A DNA stretch of 64,000 nt from Dermacentor variabilis (GCF_050947875.1 NC_134573.1:63279815-63343814), one strand, 5' to 3'; shown: positions 11,717 to 23,070, numbered from the stretch's first letter. Notes: generated by a model not told the origin, from the letters alone. Program-made: numbers and translations.

Positions 11717-11945
11717 AGCCGCTGTTGTGACTTAGCAGCTATGGTGTTGGGCTGCTGAGCACGAGGTCGTGGGATGAAATCCCGGCCGCTGCGCCTTCGT
11801 TTCCATGGGGGACGAAAGGCTAAAACGCCCGTGTCCCATGCATTTTAAAGATCTGCTTCTGATCAAAATTAATCCGCGGTACCTCACAACGGCGTGCCTC
11901 ATAATCAAATCGTAGTTTTGGCTCGTGAAACCCCCGAATTCAACT
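11717..11945 (+). mobile_element. tRNA-derived SINE (tick Ruka-like)
   Basis: The head resembles a tRNA, with an A-box-like GTGACTTAGCAGCTATGG and a B box GGTCGTGGGATGAAATCCC. The body (CGCCTTCG..., AACGCCCGTGTCCC) and tail (ACGGCGTGCCTCATAATC) match the other copies in this window at 20708, 29185, 55774 and 59862. It is diverged, with a shortened body. It lies about 100 bases outside the Harbinger right end. Confidence 0.75.
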
Positions 11946-11999
11946 CACTTATCGGCGTCTAGCATTGTGTATCGTAAGCAAGCGATAAGCTGTCACTGT

Positions 12000-12345
12000 A
12001 CCTGCAGATGTACACAAATGCACCGGTCGGTGCTTTGGATTGCCAGCGGAGTTCTTGCGGGATATAGACGCGGGAAGCCGGGCTTCGCACACTATACTGA
12101 GCATGCGAAACGCTTCTCCAGGTACGGGTAAAATACCTAAAAGAGCATTCCATGCGTATAAAACCAGTGCTTATGGCTACCATCGGTCTTCGTATTGCAG
12201 CGCGATGTGTCGCGCATGGGCGCTGGCTGTCGTGGTGGCAGGTCGAATTCGAACGGCGATTCGTGGCTATTGAATACGCCGGAATCATAGCTGGCTGTCA
12301 CTATTTTACAGACCGGTAGGGCAGGTGCAGCTGACATTGTAACCC
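12000..12345 (-). repeat. Dispersed repeat, copy 1 (partner at 62640-63030)
   Basis: Read on the minus strand, this segment matches 62640-63030 on the plus strand over most of its length. Shared blocks include ACAATGTCAGCTGCACC, an open frame with FNSH.S.F.FD.PPR.PA.MR, GAAGCGCTTCGCATG-like sequence and TTTACATCGGCAGGCACAG-like sequence. Neither copy is recognisable as a known protein. See finding. Confidence 0.6.
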
Positions 12346-12369
12346 AGAGTTCTGGCTAATATATGTATG

Positions 12370-12375
<6 letters not shown>

Positions 12376-12450
<75 letters not shown>
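12376..12450. repeat. (TA)n microsatellite
   Basis: Uninterrupted AT dinucleotide run of about 75 bases. Its open frames (IYIYIY) are artefacts of the repeat. Confidence 0.98.
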
Positions 12451-12452
<2 letters not shown>

Positions 12453-12679
12453 AGAGAGAGAAAGAGCGAAAGGCGCTGATATGCGTCCGAACTGACCTTA
12501 ATGGAGAGCACACAACTCGCGAGAGAGCAGCAGATCAAGAACAGCGTCAAGAGGCCCTGTCAGTGCACTGTAGAAGAGAGAAAATTCCGAAAAAAAAAAT
12601 TACAGGAGAACTTATTTCACGATGAATGTCAACGTCACTGAGGTTAGCATTAAAGCACTGCACGTTCTGTATGCACCCG

Positions 12680-13240
12680 CGTTCATCTTTCTAATTTCTC
12701 GCTGAAACCGTGGTGTTCAGATGTAGCGGCAACGAGGAATACGCACGTGGCGCTTTTGTGACAATGTATTCCGGCAAGGCCATATTAACATACGCGTCCC
12801 GAGTTCAAGTCCACACAGCAGCGGACCAATTTCAAAGGATTTTTTTTTTTGTCTTTGAAGAGCGCCACAGGCCGAAATGCATAAAGTCAAGAACCCAAGT
12901 TCGTATGAAAGGGGCATAATAAAGAATGGTACATACGTAGTAGCACATGACCAATCGCGAAACTATGGGCCAGAGGTTCACTGAAGAGCCGCACATACCT
13001 ATCGACGGAAGATTGAGACAAAGGTGTTAATTGAAGAGTGACGCGTACCCTGGGGCACGTAAAGGCGTACCCAGGCAGCGAAGTTGGCGTCAAATACGTT
13101 CAGTAAAGAGCAGCACATACCCAGAGACCCAAGTTCGTCCGACGGCAGGTTCCTAACCATGTTCGCTCATCGCCGCAGCCTGATGCTGTGAGCACTCTAC
13201 CTTGAACTTTATACATACGCAGCGACCTAAGCTGGATAGA
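12680..13240. other. Non-coding, weak degenerate tandem repeat
   Basis: Fragments such as GCACATAC followed by CCCAAGTTCG, and AAAGAG/GAAGAG units, recur several times between 12890 and 13220 with a loose spacing. This suggests an old minisatellite. No gene is supported. Confidence 0.35.
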
Positions 13241-13247
13241 AATCGGT

Positions 13248-13328
<81 letters not shown>

Positions 13329-13337
13329 GGATAGATG

Positions 13338-13435
<98 letters not shown>

Positions 13436-13436
13436 A
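13248..13436. repeat. (GATA)n microsatellite
   Basis: About 47 tetramer units of ATAG/GATA with two GATG interruptions. Long minus-strand frames (LSIY repeats) are artefacts. The complementary (CTAT)n array occurs at 29589-29724. Confidence 0.98.
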
Positions 13437-13439
13437 GAA

Positions 13440-13759
13440 TAAGTCAATGTATGCGGACGCATTCACTTCGTCTCTTGCTTCTAACAATGTTTTCGTGGCG
13501 ATATTTGAAGATTTCACGGGAATGTTTATGCACAAGGGCGTCGTGAAGTTGCAGGCTAGCCCTTATAAAAATTTCTAGCAACATTTTTTAGGCTCTTTAG
13601 ACCTTTGTTACTAGAACCTACCGACATTCAATTGAAGTCCCGGCAACTGTCTTTATACATCCTAACAACGCTCTAGTAACAACCTAGATACAATTGGCTA
13701 CCTACTCGCAATAGAAACGTGTTCAAAGGGTGTCTCTAAAGTTCCTACCAATTTCATAT
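13440..13759. other. No gene or repeat recognised
   Basis: Unique-looking sequence between the GATA array and the family A LTR. Nothing supportable is seen. Confidence 0.5.
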
Positions 13760-14180
13760 TGTCACGTGGTGGGGACGTTGAAGAACACAGTAGCAAATAC
13801 TGTGAAAGACAAAACTAACTTTTATTGGGCGAACCTGTGCCCACAAAAAAAGGCTACTCTTATAGCACAACGATAGCGGCGAACACGGTCGGCGATCGTC
13901 GAAAATCTGATCAGCGGGTCAAGTGCGTCGGCTTTTATAGATCGGTCGTAGAATGTTCCAGATTAACCGCTGGGACCCGCGTGTCCTCCGCAAAGTTCTA
14001 CACTATTCGCGTCGCGCATAGATGCAATCAGATTACACAAGTTGCGGTGAAAGACAGTGGACGGAACCATCGATAACATTCCAGAAACTTCATTTACATG
14101 CAGGCGCGTCTTGCGCTGTGCGATAACATTTGTTAGGTGGCGAAACGGGGTCGCCCGATAAAGTTAAGTACATGTGTCAT
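13760..14180 (-). repeat. LTR of Ty3/gypsy family A (3' LTR of the minus-strand element)
   Basis: On the minus strand it runs from TGACACATG at 14180 to CCACGTGACA at 13760, with the TG...CA ends of an LTR (421 bp). It directly follows a purine-rich tract, AAGAGGGGGCAA, at 14181-14192, the expected plus-strand primer. A second copy at 18216-18614 is clearly homologous but diverged and lacks the first bases plus the purine tract. Confidence 0.85.
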
Positions 14181-14189
14181 TGCCCCCTC

Positions 14190-15452
14190 TTAAAAAGCGT
14201 CGACCCGATGCTGCAAACGAAAGTAATAAACCAAAGCACTTGTAGCACAGAAAACAAAACAAAATAAGGAAGTTCGTGAGCGTCCGTAAAAGGGTTTAAG
14301 GCGCACCACGTGGACCACTTCAGATCGTGCGCGGCGCCTTTGTGAGTGCGAAATGCCGTCTGGCACGACCTCATAGTCCCGTGCGCCAATACGTCGGATG
14401 ACCTTGTAGAGTCCGAAATAGCATCGCAGTAGTTTCTCACTGAGTCCTCGTCGGCGTATCGGGGTCCATACCCAAACACGGTCGCCGGGCTGGTACTCGA
14501 CGAAGCGTCGTCGGAGGTTGTAGTGTCGGCTGTCGGTCCTCTGCTGGTTCTTGATCCGCAGGCGGGCGACCTGTCGGGCTTCTTCAGCGCGCTGGAGGTA
14601 GGTAGCGACGTCAAAGTTTTCCTCGTCAGTGACGTGCGGCAGCATGGCGTCGAGCGTCGTCGTCGGGTTCCTGCCGTAGACCAGCTTGAACGGCGTGATC
14701 TGTGTTGTTTCTTGCACCGCTGCGTTGTAAGCGAATGTTACGTACGGCAGGACGGCATCCCAGGTCTTGTGTTCGACGTCGACGTACATCGCTAGCATGT
14801 CGGCGAGGGTCTTATTCAACCGCTCCGTAAGACCATTCGTCTACGGGTGGTAGGCCGTTGTCCTCCTGTGCTTTGTCTGACTGTATTTCAGAATGGCTTG
14901 GGTGAGATCTGCTGTAAAGGCCGTTCGTGTGTCGGTGATGAGGACTTCTGGGGCGCCATGTCGCAGCAGGATGTTTTCGACAAAGAATTTCGCCACTTCA
15001 GCTGCGCTACCTTTCGGCAGTGCTTTTGTTTCAGCGAAGCGGGTGAGGTAGTCCGTCGCCACGACGATCCACTTATTTCCGGTTATTGAAGTCGGAAAGG
15101 GTCCCAGCAAGTCCATACCGATCTGCTGGAATGGTCGGCAAGGAGGCTCGATTGGCTGTAGTAATCCGGCTGGCCTTGTCGGCGGTGTCTTGCGTCGCTG
15201 ACAGTCCCGGCATGTTCTGACATAACGGGCGACGTCGGCGGTCAGGCGCGGCCAATAATACTTTTCTTGTATCCTCGACAGTGTCCGGGAAAATCCGAGG
15301 TGTCCAGCGGTCGGATCGTCATGTAGGGCGTGCAATACTTCTCGACAAAGTCCTGAGGGGACAACAAGAAGGTAATTGGCGCGGCCTGGTGAGAAGTTCT
15401 TCTTCACGAGTAGATTGTTTTGACGCGTGAAGGAAGATAATCCGCGCTTCAA
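14190..15452 (-). pseudogene. Family A Pol: integrase
   Basis: Integrase inserts the cDNA. The N-terminal HHCC finger is visible (LHDDPTAGHLGF ... CRDCQRRK). Core residues are Asp in IGMDLLGPFP, Asp in ITDTRTAFTADL and Glu in TNGLTERLNKT. A TAG at 14841-14843 lies between the second Asp and the Glu, so the reading frame is cut into two (14841-15452 and 14190-14840). The C-terminal part has PGDRVWVWTP and a VPDG chromatin-side motif region, ending VDAF just before the purine tract. Order RT, RNase H, integrase is normal for Ty3/gypsy. Confidence 0.85.
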
Positions 15453-17080
15453 TGCCCTGGAGACAACGTCGGTGTGCCCTTCCTAATATGCGACGAGGCC
15501 TTTTAGCTCCGGGTCTGCCCGTTGCTGTACAGCGAAGTCTTCCGCGCTTATCATTCCAAGGAAGGCGTCGTCATTCTCGTCATCTTGCGGCGGCGGGTCA
15601 ATGGGTGCGCGTGATAGGCAATCGGCATCGGAGTGTTTTCGTCCAGACTTGTAGGTTACAGTGATGTCGTATTCTTGTAGTTTCAGGCTTCACCGCGCCA
15701 GTCGTCCTCAAGGATCCTTTATATTCGCTAGCCAACACAACGCGTCATGGTCACTGACGACTTTGAATGGCCTACCATAAAGATAAGGGCGAAATTTAGC
15801 TGTAGCCCAAACGATGGCGAGGCATTCCTTTTCGGTCGTAGAATAGTTGCCTTCCGCTTTTCACAGCGACCGGCTAGCGTAAGCTATCACCTGTTCGACT
15901 CCGTTTCTTCTCTGGACTAGAATGGCACCAAGACCTAGGCTACCGGCGTCAGAATGGATTTCTGTATCGGCGTACTCGTCGAAGTGCGCAAGTACCGGCG
16001 GTGACTGCATGCGTCGTTTGAGTTCTTCAAATGCGTCGGCTTGAGGCGTTTCCCACTTGAACTCAACATCACATTTAGTAAGACGTGTCAAAGGCTCGGC
16101 GATGCGTGAAAGTCCTTGACAAAGCGCCTGTAGTAGGCACACATGCCAAGGAATCTACGCACTACCGTCTTGTTGATGGGTTGCGGGAACTGTGCGATGG
16201 CGGCTGTCTTTTGCGGGTCTGGACGGACACCAGATTTTCTGATTACGTGGCCTAGGAACAGAAGCTCATCGCAAGCGAAGCGGCATTTTTCCGGCTTCAG
16301 AGTAAGGCCTGACGACTTGATGGCCTCTAGTACTGTCACAAGCCGCCTGAGGTGATCGTAGAAATTTCCGGCGAAGACGACGACGTCATCCATGTAAACG
16401 AGACAGGTCTGCCACTTCATTTCTGCTGACACCGTGTCCATGACGCGCTGGAACGTTGCAGGCGCCGAGCACAGTCCGAATGGCATAACCTTGAACTCGT
16501 AGAGGCCGTCTGGGATGATGAAGGCCCTCTTTTCGCGATCTCTTTCGTCGACTTCTATTTGCCAAAAGCCAGACTTGAGGTCCATCGACGAGTAGTATTT
16601 AGCGTTGCAGAGTCGATCCAATGCGTCGTCTATTCGTGGGAGGGGGTATACGTCCTTTTTCGTGATCTCGTCTAGACGACGATAATCGACGCAGAAACGA
16701 AGGGTTCCGTCGTTTTTCTTTACCAGGACAACAGGGGATGCCCACGGGCTTTTCGATGGCTGGATGATGTCGTTGCGCAGCATTTCGTCGACTTGTTCTC
16801 TTATAGCAGCACGTTCTCGCGGCGAAACTCGGTAAGGGCTCCGGCAAAGTGGGCGAGCGAACTCTTCGGTTATTATGCGATGCTTTGCGACTGGTGTTTG
16901 ACGAATCCGCGATGATGTCGAAAAGCAGTCTTTGTATCGTCGAAGCAGACTTCTGAGCTGTTGCTGCTTAATCACGGGGAGACTTGGATTTATGTCGAAG
17001 TCTGGCTCGGGAACTACGGTCGTCGGGGTATATGCGACAGAATCGGAGAGGACAAACGCATTGCTGGTTTCTAGAATTTA
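15453..17080 (-). pseudogene. Family A Pol: reverse transcriptase and RNase H
   Basis: RT (17080 to about 16088) shows SPWASPVVLVKKNDGT, RFCVDYRRLDEIT, SSMDLKSGFWQI, MPFGLCSAPATFQR and the intact catalytic box VYMDDVVVF. RNase H follows, frameshifted near 16095, with EIHSDAGSLGLGA, then a stop at 15861; beyond it only fragments ([17 protein letters not shown]) are in scattered frames down to 15453. The RT start is abruptly lost at about 17080, where protease should be; the sequence there switches to an LTR tail on the other strand. Confidence 0.85.
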
Positions 17081-17087
17081 CTCGATG

Positions 17088-17155
17088 TATGCGAATAAAA
17101 GCTAATTTTGCCTTTCACAGTATTGCTACTGTGTTCTTTAACGTCACTACCACGT
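17088..17155 (+). repeat. Partial LTR tail, family A, opposite orientation, with primer site
   Basis: AATAAAAGCTAATTTTG...CACGTGACA is homologous to the last 65 bases of the family A LTR but reads on the plus strand. It is followed by TCTGGTGGAGGTGC, which has the TGG start of a tRNA primer-binding site. The same TCTGGTGGA(A/G)GTGC occurs, on the minus strand, just inside the LTR at 18216. Confidence 0.7.
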
Positions 17156-17341
17156 GACATCTGGTGGAGGTGCTTTTTGTACATGTACCGGACGCCCCCG
17201 ACAAGCCGTGATTCAAGCCCGGGCCGCAAAGAGCACCAACGTATTCTCGGGCCATCGAGCAAGCCGCCGTCTACAACAGCTGCCCCAGAGCACGGATTTC
17301 TACCTGAAAAGACCTAGAAGGTTGTGGCCAAGATAAACACA

Positions 17342-18205
17342 ATGGCAGCCCCACTGTCACCCATCGCACTTCAACAACCCAGAGAGCCCCCTACCTTCCG
17401 TGAAGCTGCGTCGGAGGATCCGGAAAGCTGGCTCGAAACCATGCGAAAGGATCTCGACCTTCAACATTTGGACCTCTGAGGATAAGCTACGACATGTGTA
17501 CTTCTCCTTTGAAGATGCAGCGAGTACTTGGATCGACAACCGGGAGCCCACCCTTGCAACATGGGACCTGTTACGCAGTAACTTCCTGAGGACATTCACG
17601 AGCGTTGTCCGAAAAGAAAGGGCCGAAGTTCTGCTGGAAACCCGAGGCCAACTACCCAATGAGACCATCGCCATCTTTACAGAAGAGATGACCCGTCTTT
17701 CCCGGCACGCCGACCCGGAAATGTCCGAAGAGAAAAAAGTGCGTTTCTTGAGTCGAGGCGTAAAACAAGAACTTTTCGCCGGACTAATCCGGAACCAACC
17801 GAAAACCGTAGCTGAGTTCCTGACAGAGGCTACGACGATTGAGAAAGTTTTAGAAATGCGCACTAGGCAATATAAACATCACGTGCTCACGCCCCAGTGC
17901 GTCATCCGAGCACTGAGCTCCAGTGATCTCCAAGAGACCATCAGGGCGATTGTGCGCGAAGAACTGCGCAAGCTCTTGCCTTCGTCGTAGCCTCGATCGC
18001 TGACATCGTGAAAGATGTGGTTCAGCGATCGCTGGGAGTTCCTGAAGTGCGACCTCAAGTACCGCAGCCCCAGCCAGAAGCGATGACCTGCGCCGTCGTC
18101 GCACGCCGTCAAGGTCCCCCTCCTCTACCGCGCCAGGGCCCTGTAGCGCCACAATTCCGTCGTCCGCTGCCACCGCCGCGAGCACGACCACCCGTTACCC
18201 AGCAC
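17342..18205 (+). pseudogene. Family A Gag, inverted relative to its pol
   Basis: Starts MAAPLSPIALQQPRE at 17342, then a frameshift near 17455-17465 leads into a frame with SEDKLRHVYFSFEDAASTW, RSNFLRTF, LPNETIAIFTEEMTRLSRHADP and VKQELFAGL, the capsid helices of Ty3/gypsy Gag. It passes a stop at 17988 and continues in another frame (VKDVVQRSLGVPEV, a proline-rich tail) to about 18205, where it abuts an LTR. No zinc knuckle or protease is left. It lies on + while the neighbouring pol is on -. Confidence 0.75.
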
Positions 18206-18215
18206 TTCCACCAGA

Positions 18216-18614
18216 TGTCACGTGGTAGTAACGTTAAAGAACAGAGTAGCAATACTGTTAAAGACAAAACTAGCTTTTATTGGGCGAACCTGTGCCCACC
18301 AAGAGAGGCTACACACACAGCACAACGATAGCGGCGAACACAGTCGGCGATAGTCGAAAATTTGATCAGCGGGTCAAGCGCGTCGGCTTTTACACATCAG
18401 TCAGCGAATGTTCCAGAGTGATCGCTGGGATCCACGTGCCTTCCACAAAGTTCTACATTATTCGCGTCGCGCACACAGCGATCCGATTACACAAGGCTCG
18501 GTCACAGACAGCGGATGGAAGCATCGATAACATTCCAGAAACTTCTGATACATGCAGGCGCGTCCTGCGCTGTGCGATAACATTTGTTAGGCGGTGAAAC
18601 ATGTCGCACGATAA
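18216..18614 (-). repeat. Second LTR of Ty3/gypsy family A
   Basis: Homologous throughout to 13760-14180 in the same orientation, with many substitutions. The start (minus-strand 5' end) lacks about 30 bases including TGACACATG and the purine tract. Confidence 0.8.
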
Positions 18615-18755
18615 AGCATGGACCCGATGCTGCAAACGAAAGTAATTAAGAAAAACACCCTAACCAAAGAGAACAACAAAATAAGTCCGTAAGATGGTTT
18701 AAGACGCACCACGTGGACCATTTCAGATCGTGCGCGGCGGCGAAGCATATTAACT
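18615..18755 (-). pseudogene. Fragment of family A pol C-terminus
   Basis: Minus-strand frame RRRARSEMVHVVRLKPSYG matches the integrase tail RRRARSEVVHVVRLKPFYG at about 14300. This shows that a pol end, not host DNA, lies upstream of the second LTR, so this LTR is a 3' LTR of another copy or a shared LTR of a tandem pair. Confidence 0.7.
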
Positions 18756-18759
18756 TCAT

Positions 18760-19479
18760 CAGATATCAGATAATTTTCGGACACCTAATAATTATAAGCA
18801 TAAGAGGAATACGTGGACTCTTCTCCGCCTTTTCCATTGACGCAGCTTTTAAATATGCGATTACACAATGAACCGGGTCATTTCGCGAACAGTGTTTAGG
18901 GTTTTGTTCTGTTTTACACTTACCTATAGAAGGTTCGCATGGTTGAGTGTTGCTTTACCACAAGTGATATGCCTTGCAGATAATTTCGTACGCAATTATA
19001 TTTGGCTCTCATCGTTTGTAGTCGCTTTTGAAGTCATGTCCACGAAGTCTGGACATTCTCCTTCGGAACTTCATGGCAATTCATAACCGTACTTGAATAG
19101 GACATATATATATATATGTATATATATTTCACAATATCGGCCAGACATCACAAAGTTTCAACTGACTACAACTAGACGGCAGTCCCTTCTAACAATATAT
19201 GGATTTATGGCACTTATAGTCGGAACATTGGTGGTGCGTTCAAGCAGTGTTTTGAGAATGTGTGGGCGCTGAAGCCAAACGACAGGAGCAAATCGTTTTG
19301 CATCCTCCCGGCAAAGAGCACATCGACTGGAAAAGCACCAAAATTAAACCGTTACGCGTTTCATTATAGCTGGTGTTGACACGGTAATGGTAAAGGGAAT
19401 GTTATTAGTGTGTCTGCACGCGCAGGTTTTTGAGACACAGACGTAGAGAGCGATTATGCGTGGGCACGTCTTGAGCGTG
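18760..19479. other. No gene recognised; short (TA)n at 19104-19131
   Basis: AT-rich sequence with one small AT run. Nothing else is supported. Confidence 0.5.
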
Positions 19480-20707
19480 CCTGAGTATTGTTCTATGCGC
19501 GTGTGTGTACTCGTCCGTGTGCCTCCGTATTTGCATTTGCATGTGCGCGCGTGCGTGTATGCGTATGTGAGCGTTCCCGGCGTGTATGCATGCCTGCATT
19601 TGCGTGTGCGTGCGCGTGTATGCGCGTCTTAGTGCATATGTGCGTGTGCTTGCGTGCTTGCGATGCACGCATGGGCGCGTGTGAATGTGTAGGTGTGCCA
19701 TCGTGTGTGTTCGTGTTTCAGCATGCACGCGCACGAACACATAAATGCGTGTTTGTGCGCACATTGATGTATGTACGTGCGTATTGTGTGTGTCTGCACG
19801 CGTGTGCAAACAAGAGAGAGAATGTGTGTCCGTGTGCGTGCGCACGAAGGAGACAGAGTGAATGTGTTCGTGCGAGGGAGAGAGAGCGTCTGTGTGCGTA
19901 CGAGGGAGGGAGAGTATGCGTTCGTGATAGAGAGAAAGAGAGCGTGTGGTGTGTGGGTGCGAGGGAGAGATAGCATCTGTTCGTGGGAGGGAGAGAGTGT
20001 GTATGTGCGTACGAGGGAAGAGAGCATGTGTGTGTACGAGGGAGAGAGAGAGTGCGTGTATGGCGTGCGATGGAGAGGGAGAGTGCGCGTGCGAGTGCCT
20101 CCGTATTTGCATTTGTATGCGCGCGAGCGCGTGTACGCGTGTGTGAGCATTCGCGGTGCGTGTACATGCCTGCATTTGCTAGTGCGGACGCGTGTTCGCG
20201 CGTCCTTAATGTATGTGTACGTGCGCTTGCGTGCTTGCGGTGGATGCATGGGTGCATGTGAATGTGTACGTATCCGAAAGCGTGTGTCCGCGTTTCAGCA
20301 TGCATGCGTGCGGACAAATGTGTGCGCGTTTGTGAGCGCATGGGTGTATGTGCAAGCGTATTGTGTGTGTGTGCGAGGGAAATAGTCTGTGTGTGTGTCT
20401 GTGTTCGTGCAAGGGAGAAAGTGCGTGTGTTCGTGTGAGCGTCTGTGCGCGCAAGGCAGAGTGCGCGTGTGTGCGTGCGAGGGAGAGAAAAAGAGCGTAC
20501 GTGTGCGACTGCCTCCGTATTTGAATTGGTACGCGCGCGAAAGCGTGCATGCGTGTGTAAGCATTCGCGGTGTGTGCACACACTCCATTTGCGCGCACGT
20601 GTACGCGTGCCTCAGTGTATGTGTGCATGCGTTTGCGTGTTTGCGGTGCATGCAAGCGCGCGAATGAATGTGTTCGTATGCAAACGTGTTTTTGTGTTTC
20701 AGCATGC
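19480..20707 (+). repeat. GT-rich satellite array, about 0.4-0.58 kb monomers
   Basis: Alternating purine/pyrimidine DNA built of GTGTGCG, GCGTGTG and GAGGGAGAGA blocks. Higher-order copies are marked by CCTCCGTATTTG at 19522, 20098 and 20512 and by GTGTTTCAGCATG at about 19714, 20294 and 20694. Between them each copy repeats TGAGCATTCGCGG-like and GTGCTTGCGTGC-like segments in the same order. All long open frames here are artefacts. The same family, reversed, is at 40950-41817. Confidence 0.85.
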
Positions 20708-20953
20708 GAATTAAATACTAAAATAAATTATGGAGTTTTACGTGCCAGAACCATTTTCTGATTATGAGGCACGCCGTAGTGGAGGGCTCCGGAAATTTCG
20801 ACCAGCTGGGTTTCTTTAACGTGCACCGAAATCTAAGCATACGGGTGTTTTCGCACTTCGCCCCCATCTAAATGAGGCATTCGTGGCCGGGATTCGATCC
20901 TGCGACCTCGTGCTCAGCAGCCCAACACCAAAGCCACTAAGCAACCACGGCGG
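20708..20953 (-). mobile_element. tRNA-derived SINE inserted in the satellite, with 14-bp target duplication
   Basis: Read on the minus strand: GCCGTGGTTGCTTAGTGG head, B box GGTCGCAGGATCGAATCCC, body with ACACCCGTATGC and TTAACGTGCACCG, tail CTAC-GGCGTGCCTCATAATC and an A-rich end. It is flanked by GTGTTTCAGCATGC at 20694-20707 and 20954-20967. This is the cleanest SINE copy of the set besides 59862. Confidence 0.92.
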
Positions 20954-20967
20954 GTGTTTCAGCATGC

Positions 20968-21185
<218 letters not shown>

Positions 21186-21189
21186 GGAA

Positions 21190-21780
21190 CACAATGCAAC
21201 ACATTGTGCACAAACACAATTAGGAGGTCATTTAAGCCCACATTTAAATCCACGAGACAAGGACGAATGATACTTGATGAACAGCGTTAGCTCTTTCTAA
21301 CATCGAAACCAACAAAAAGAAAGAAGGCTCCTGTGACGTCAGTATTGCCGCCCTCGGTTGGCACGGCCCCGTATTAAGCTGCTAAGCGGTTCATCTTTGT
21401 TTATTGGTTCCGTCGGTGGCAGCGCAGTGTCTTTAGGGCAATGACACGCTAAAGATGCACTATAATTAAATCGTGTATCGTTTCTCTTACAAAACAAGCT
21501 TTCGGCAGCGCACGTTCACTGCTGCACTAACAGGTCAAGTTTAAACGGCTTTCCCTTCGGGAAAGCCACCTGAGTGAAAAATCGAGAGTCGTCTTGCCGC
21601 AAGAAACATGTTCAGGGAGACGGACCACTGATGACAATGTCACAAAAGGCTGGAAGTGGCCAGGGCGACGATCGTTTACAGCGAAGCCGTTTAATTCGGA
21701 CCCTGTGCCGTCGTTGTCGGACCTCGATAAAGCAATCATGAGCAGCAATGGCTCGAGCGTCGTGGTATTCTTCCACAGCT
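21190..21780. other. No gene recognised
   Basis: Possibly includes the upstream part of the LTR described next, whose 5' limit I cannot place. No host gene is seen. Confidence 0.4.
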
Positions 21781-22060
21781 AGCTCGTTGGCGCCCTTCGA
21801 TGCTACTGTATCGACCCTCTGTCACTGTGGACACTGTGTCACTGTGTCCCCGCTTCTGTGAAATTCAATTACCTCGCCTGTTGTCCACATGCGGGTCATT
21901 GCCCCTGCTCTTTCTTGGGACCTGAGGTGGCTACCCGATAGAGACGCCACCACTGCAACTCGGCAAACCTGTTTACTGTGGAATAAAGGAAGTCTACTTT
22001 TCTTTCTCAACCTGTCACAACGTGTATTACTTGCCTCCGCTAAGCCGAGCTCCCGACAAG

Positions 22061-22078
22061 TGGTGACCCAGGACATTT
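22061..22078 (+). promoter_or_regulatory. Primer-binding site of the CsRn1-like element
   Basis: TGGTGACCCAGGAC starts with TGG, complementary to tRNA CCA, and resembles the tRNA-Trp site used by CsRn1-type elements. It lies two bases after the LTR terminal CA. Confidence 0.7.
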
Positions 22079-22101
22079 AGCTCTTCTTTTGTAACACTGT
22101 C

Positions 22102-23070
22102 ATGGATGACGCTGCTCCTACTCCTGCTGACAGAGAAGACGCTATGATTCCGTCTCCTGTCATCGCCGCAGAGCTTCAGCTTCCCACATTTTGACTCAAG
22201 AATCCTCCAATTTGGTTTATAAAGGTAGAAGACCGTTTTCAGCGCCGGCGCATCACCTCACAGGCAGCATGGTACCTGCACGTCGTTGCCCTGCTACCCA
22301 ACGACATCGCCGATGCCATAGACTACATACTAGCGACTACGTCTTCGGCCACAGCATACGACGACCTAAAACGCATGGTCCTACAGCGCGTCGAGCCATC
22401 GCAACGGAGTAGGCTTCAACAGCTTCTCTCAGACGAACTTGGCAACCAACAACCGTCACAACTCCTGCACCAGTTGCGTCGGCTGCTGGGTGGCCACTCC
22501 GCAAACGAGGGGCAGCTTCCAATTTTGCGCAAGCTATTCTTGCAGCGCCTCCCCCAGTCTGCACGCATGAGACGAGTCTCGATCGGCTAGCTGCACTTGC
22601 CGACCGCACATGCGACAGCTCGTTTGCGTCACAGCTACTTATCAGCGCTGCGAGTCTCAAAGCCAGGAGACCGACTCTAGCGCCCGGAGGAAACAGTCGA
22701 CCGCCTTACCAGTGCAATTGAGAAGCTGACGATGGGTGGCAACATTGGCCACCAACTTCGGCGCAACCATCCGTCCTCACAGTCTTGCGGCGCACCTAGG
22801 AACTCGCCGCGCCAGTTGTGCTGGCACCACTATCGCTTTCGCGAAAAAGCAAGTCGCTGCACCAAGCCCTATTCGTCGACGGGAAACGCACCGGCCAGTC
22901 GCTAAAGGCGGCATGTGACATGTGCCCTCGCGCAAGCCCCCTATTCTTCGTAATCGTCCGCATCACCGGCACCTGCCTCCTCGTCGACACCGAAGCCGAG
23001 CTGTCTATTGTTACCGCCACTGCTGTGTTTTTACGAGCGGGAAAGAAGCTCGCGAATACGCGCAAAGTAA
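22102..23070 (+). pseudogene. CsRn1-like Gag with protease fragment, multiply broken
   Basis: Begins MDDAAPTPADRED at 22102. A stop occurs after QLPTF, and the frame continues with WFIKVEDRFQRRRI, YLHVVALLPNDIADAIDY, YDDLKRMVLQRVEPSQRSRLQQLLSDE and RKLFLQRLPQ, as in CsRn1-clade capsid. A later frame has CWHHYRF and SRC, remains of the unusual CHCC zinc finger of this clade. Then LLVDTEAELSIV resembles the aspartic protease LVDTGAEVSV motif with Gly changed to Glu. Several frameshifts and stops make it non-functional. Confidence 0.7.

Noticed and set aside
11717..11945. A functional tRNA gene at the SINE heads (also 20880, 59867, 60120)
   Set aside because: Cloverleaf pairing is partial or is followed by the same SINE body in each copy; these are SINE promoters.
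12371..12625. IYIYIY frames and LSIYLSIY frames at 13227, 29541 and 58567
   Set aside because: Microsatellite translations.
19405..20715. Very long open frames on both strands (up to 287 codons) in the 19.4-20.7 kb region
   Set aside because: They are His/Thr/Arg or Cys/Val repeats produced by the GT-rich satellite; present in all frames and with no coding signature.
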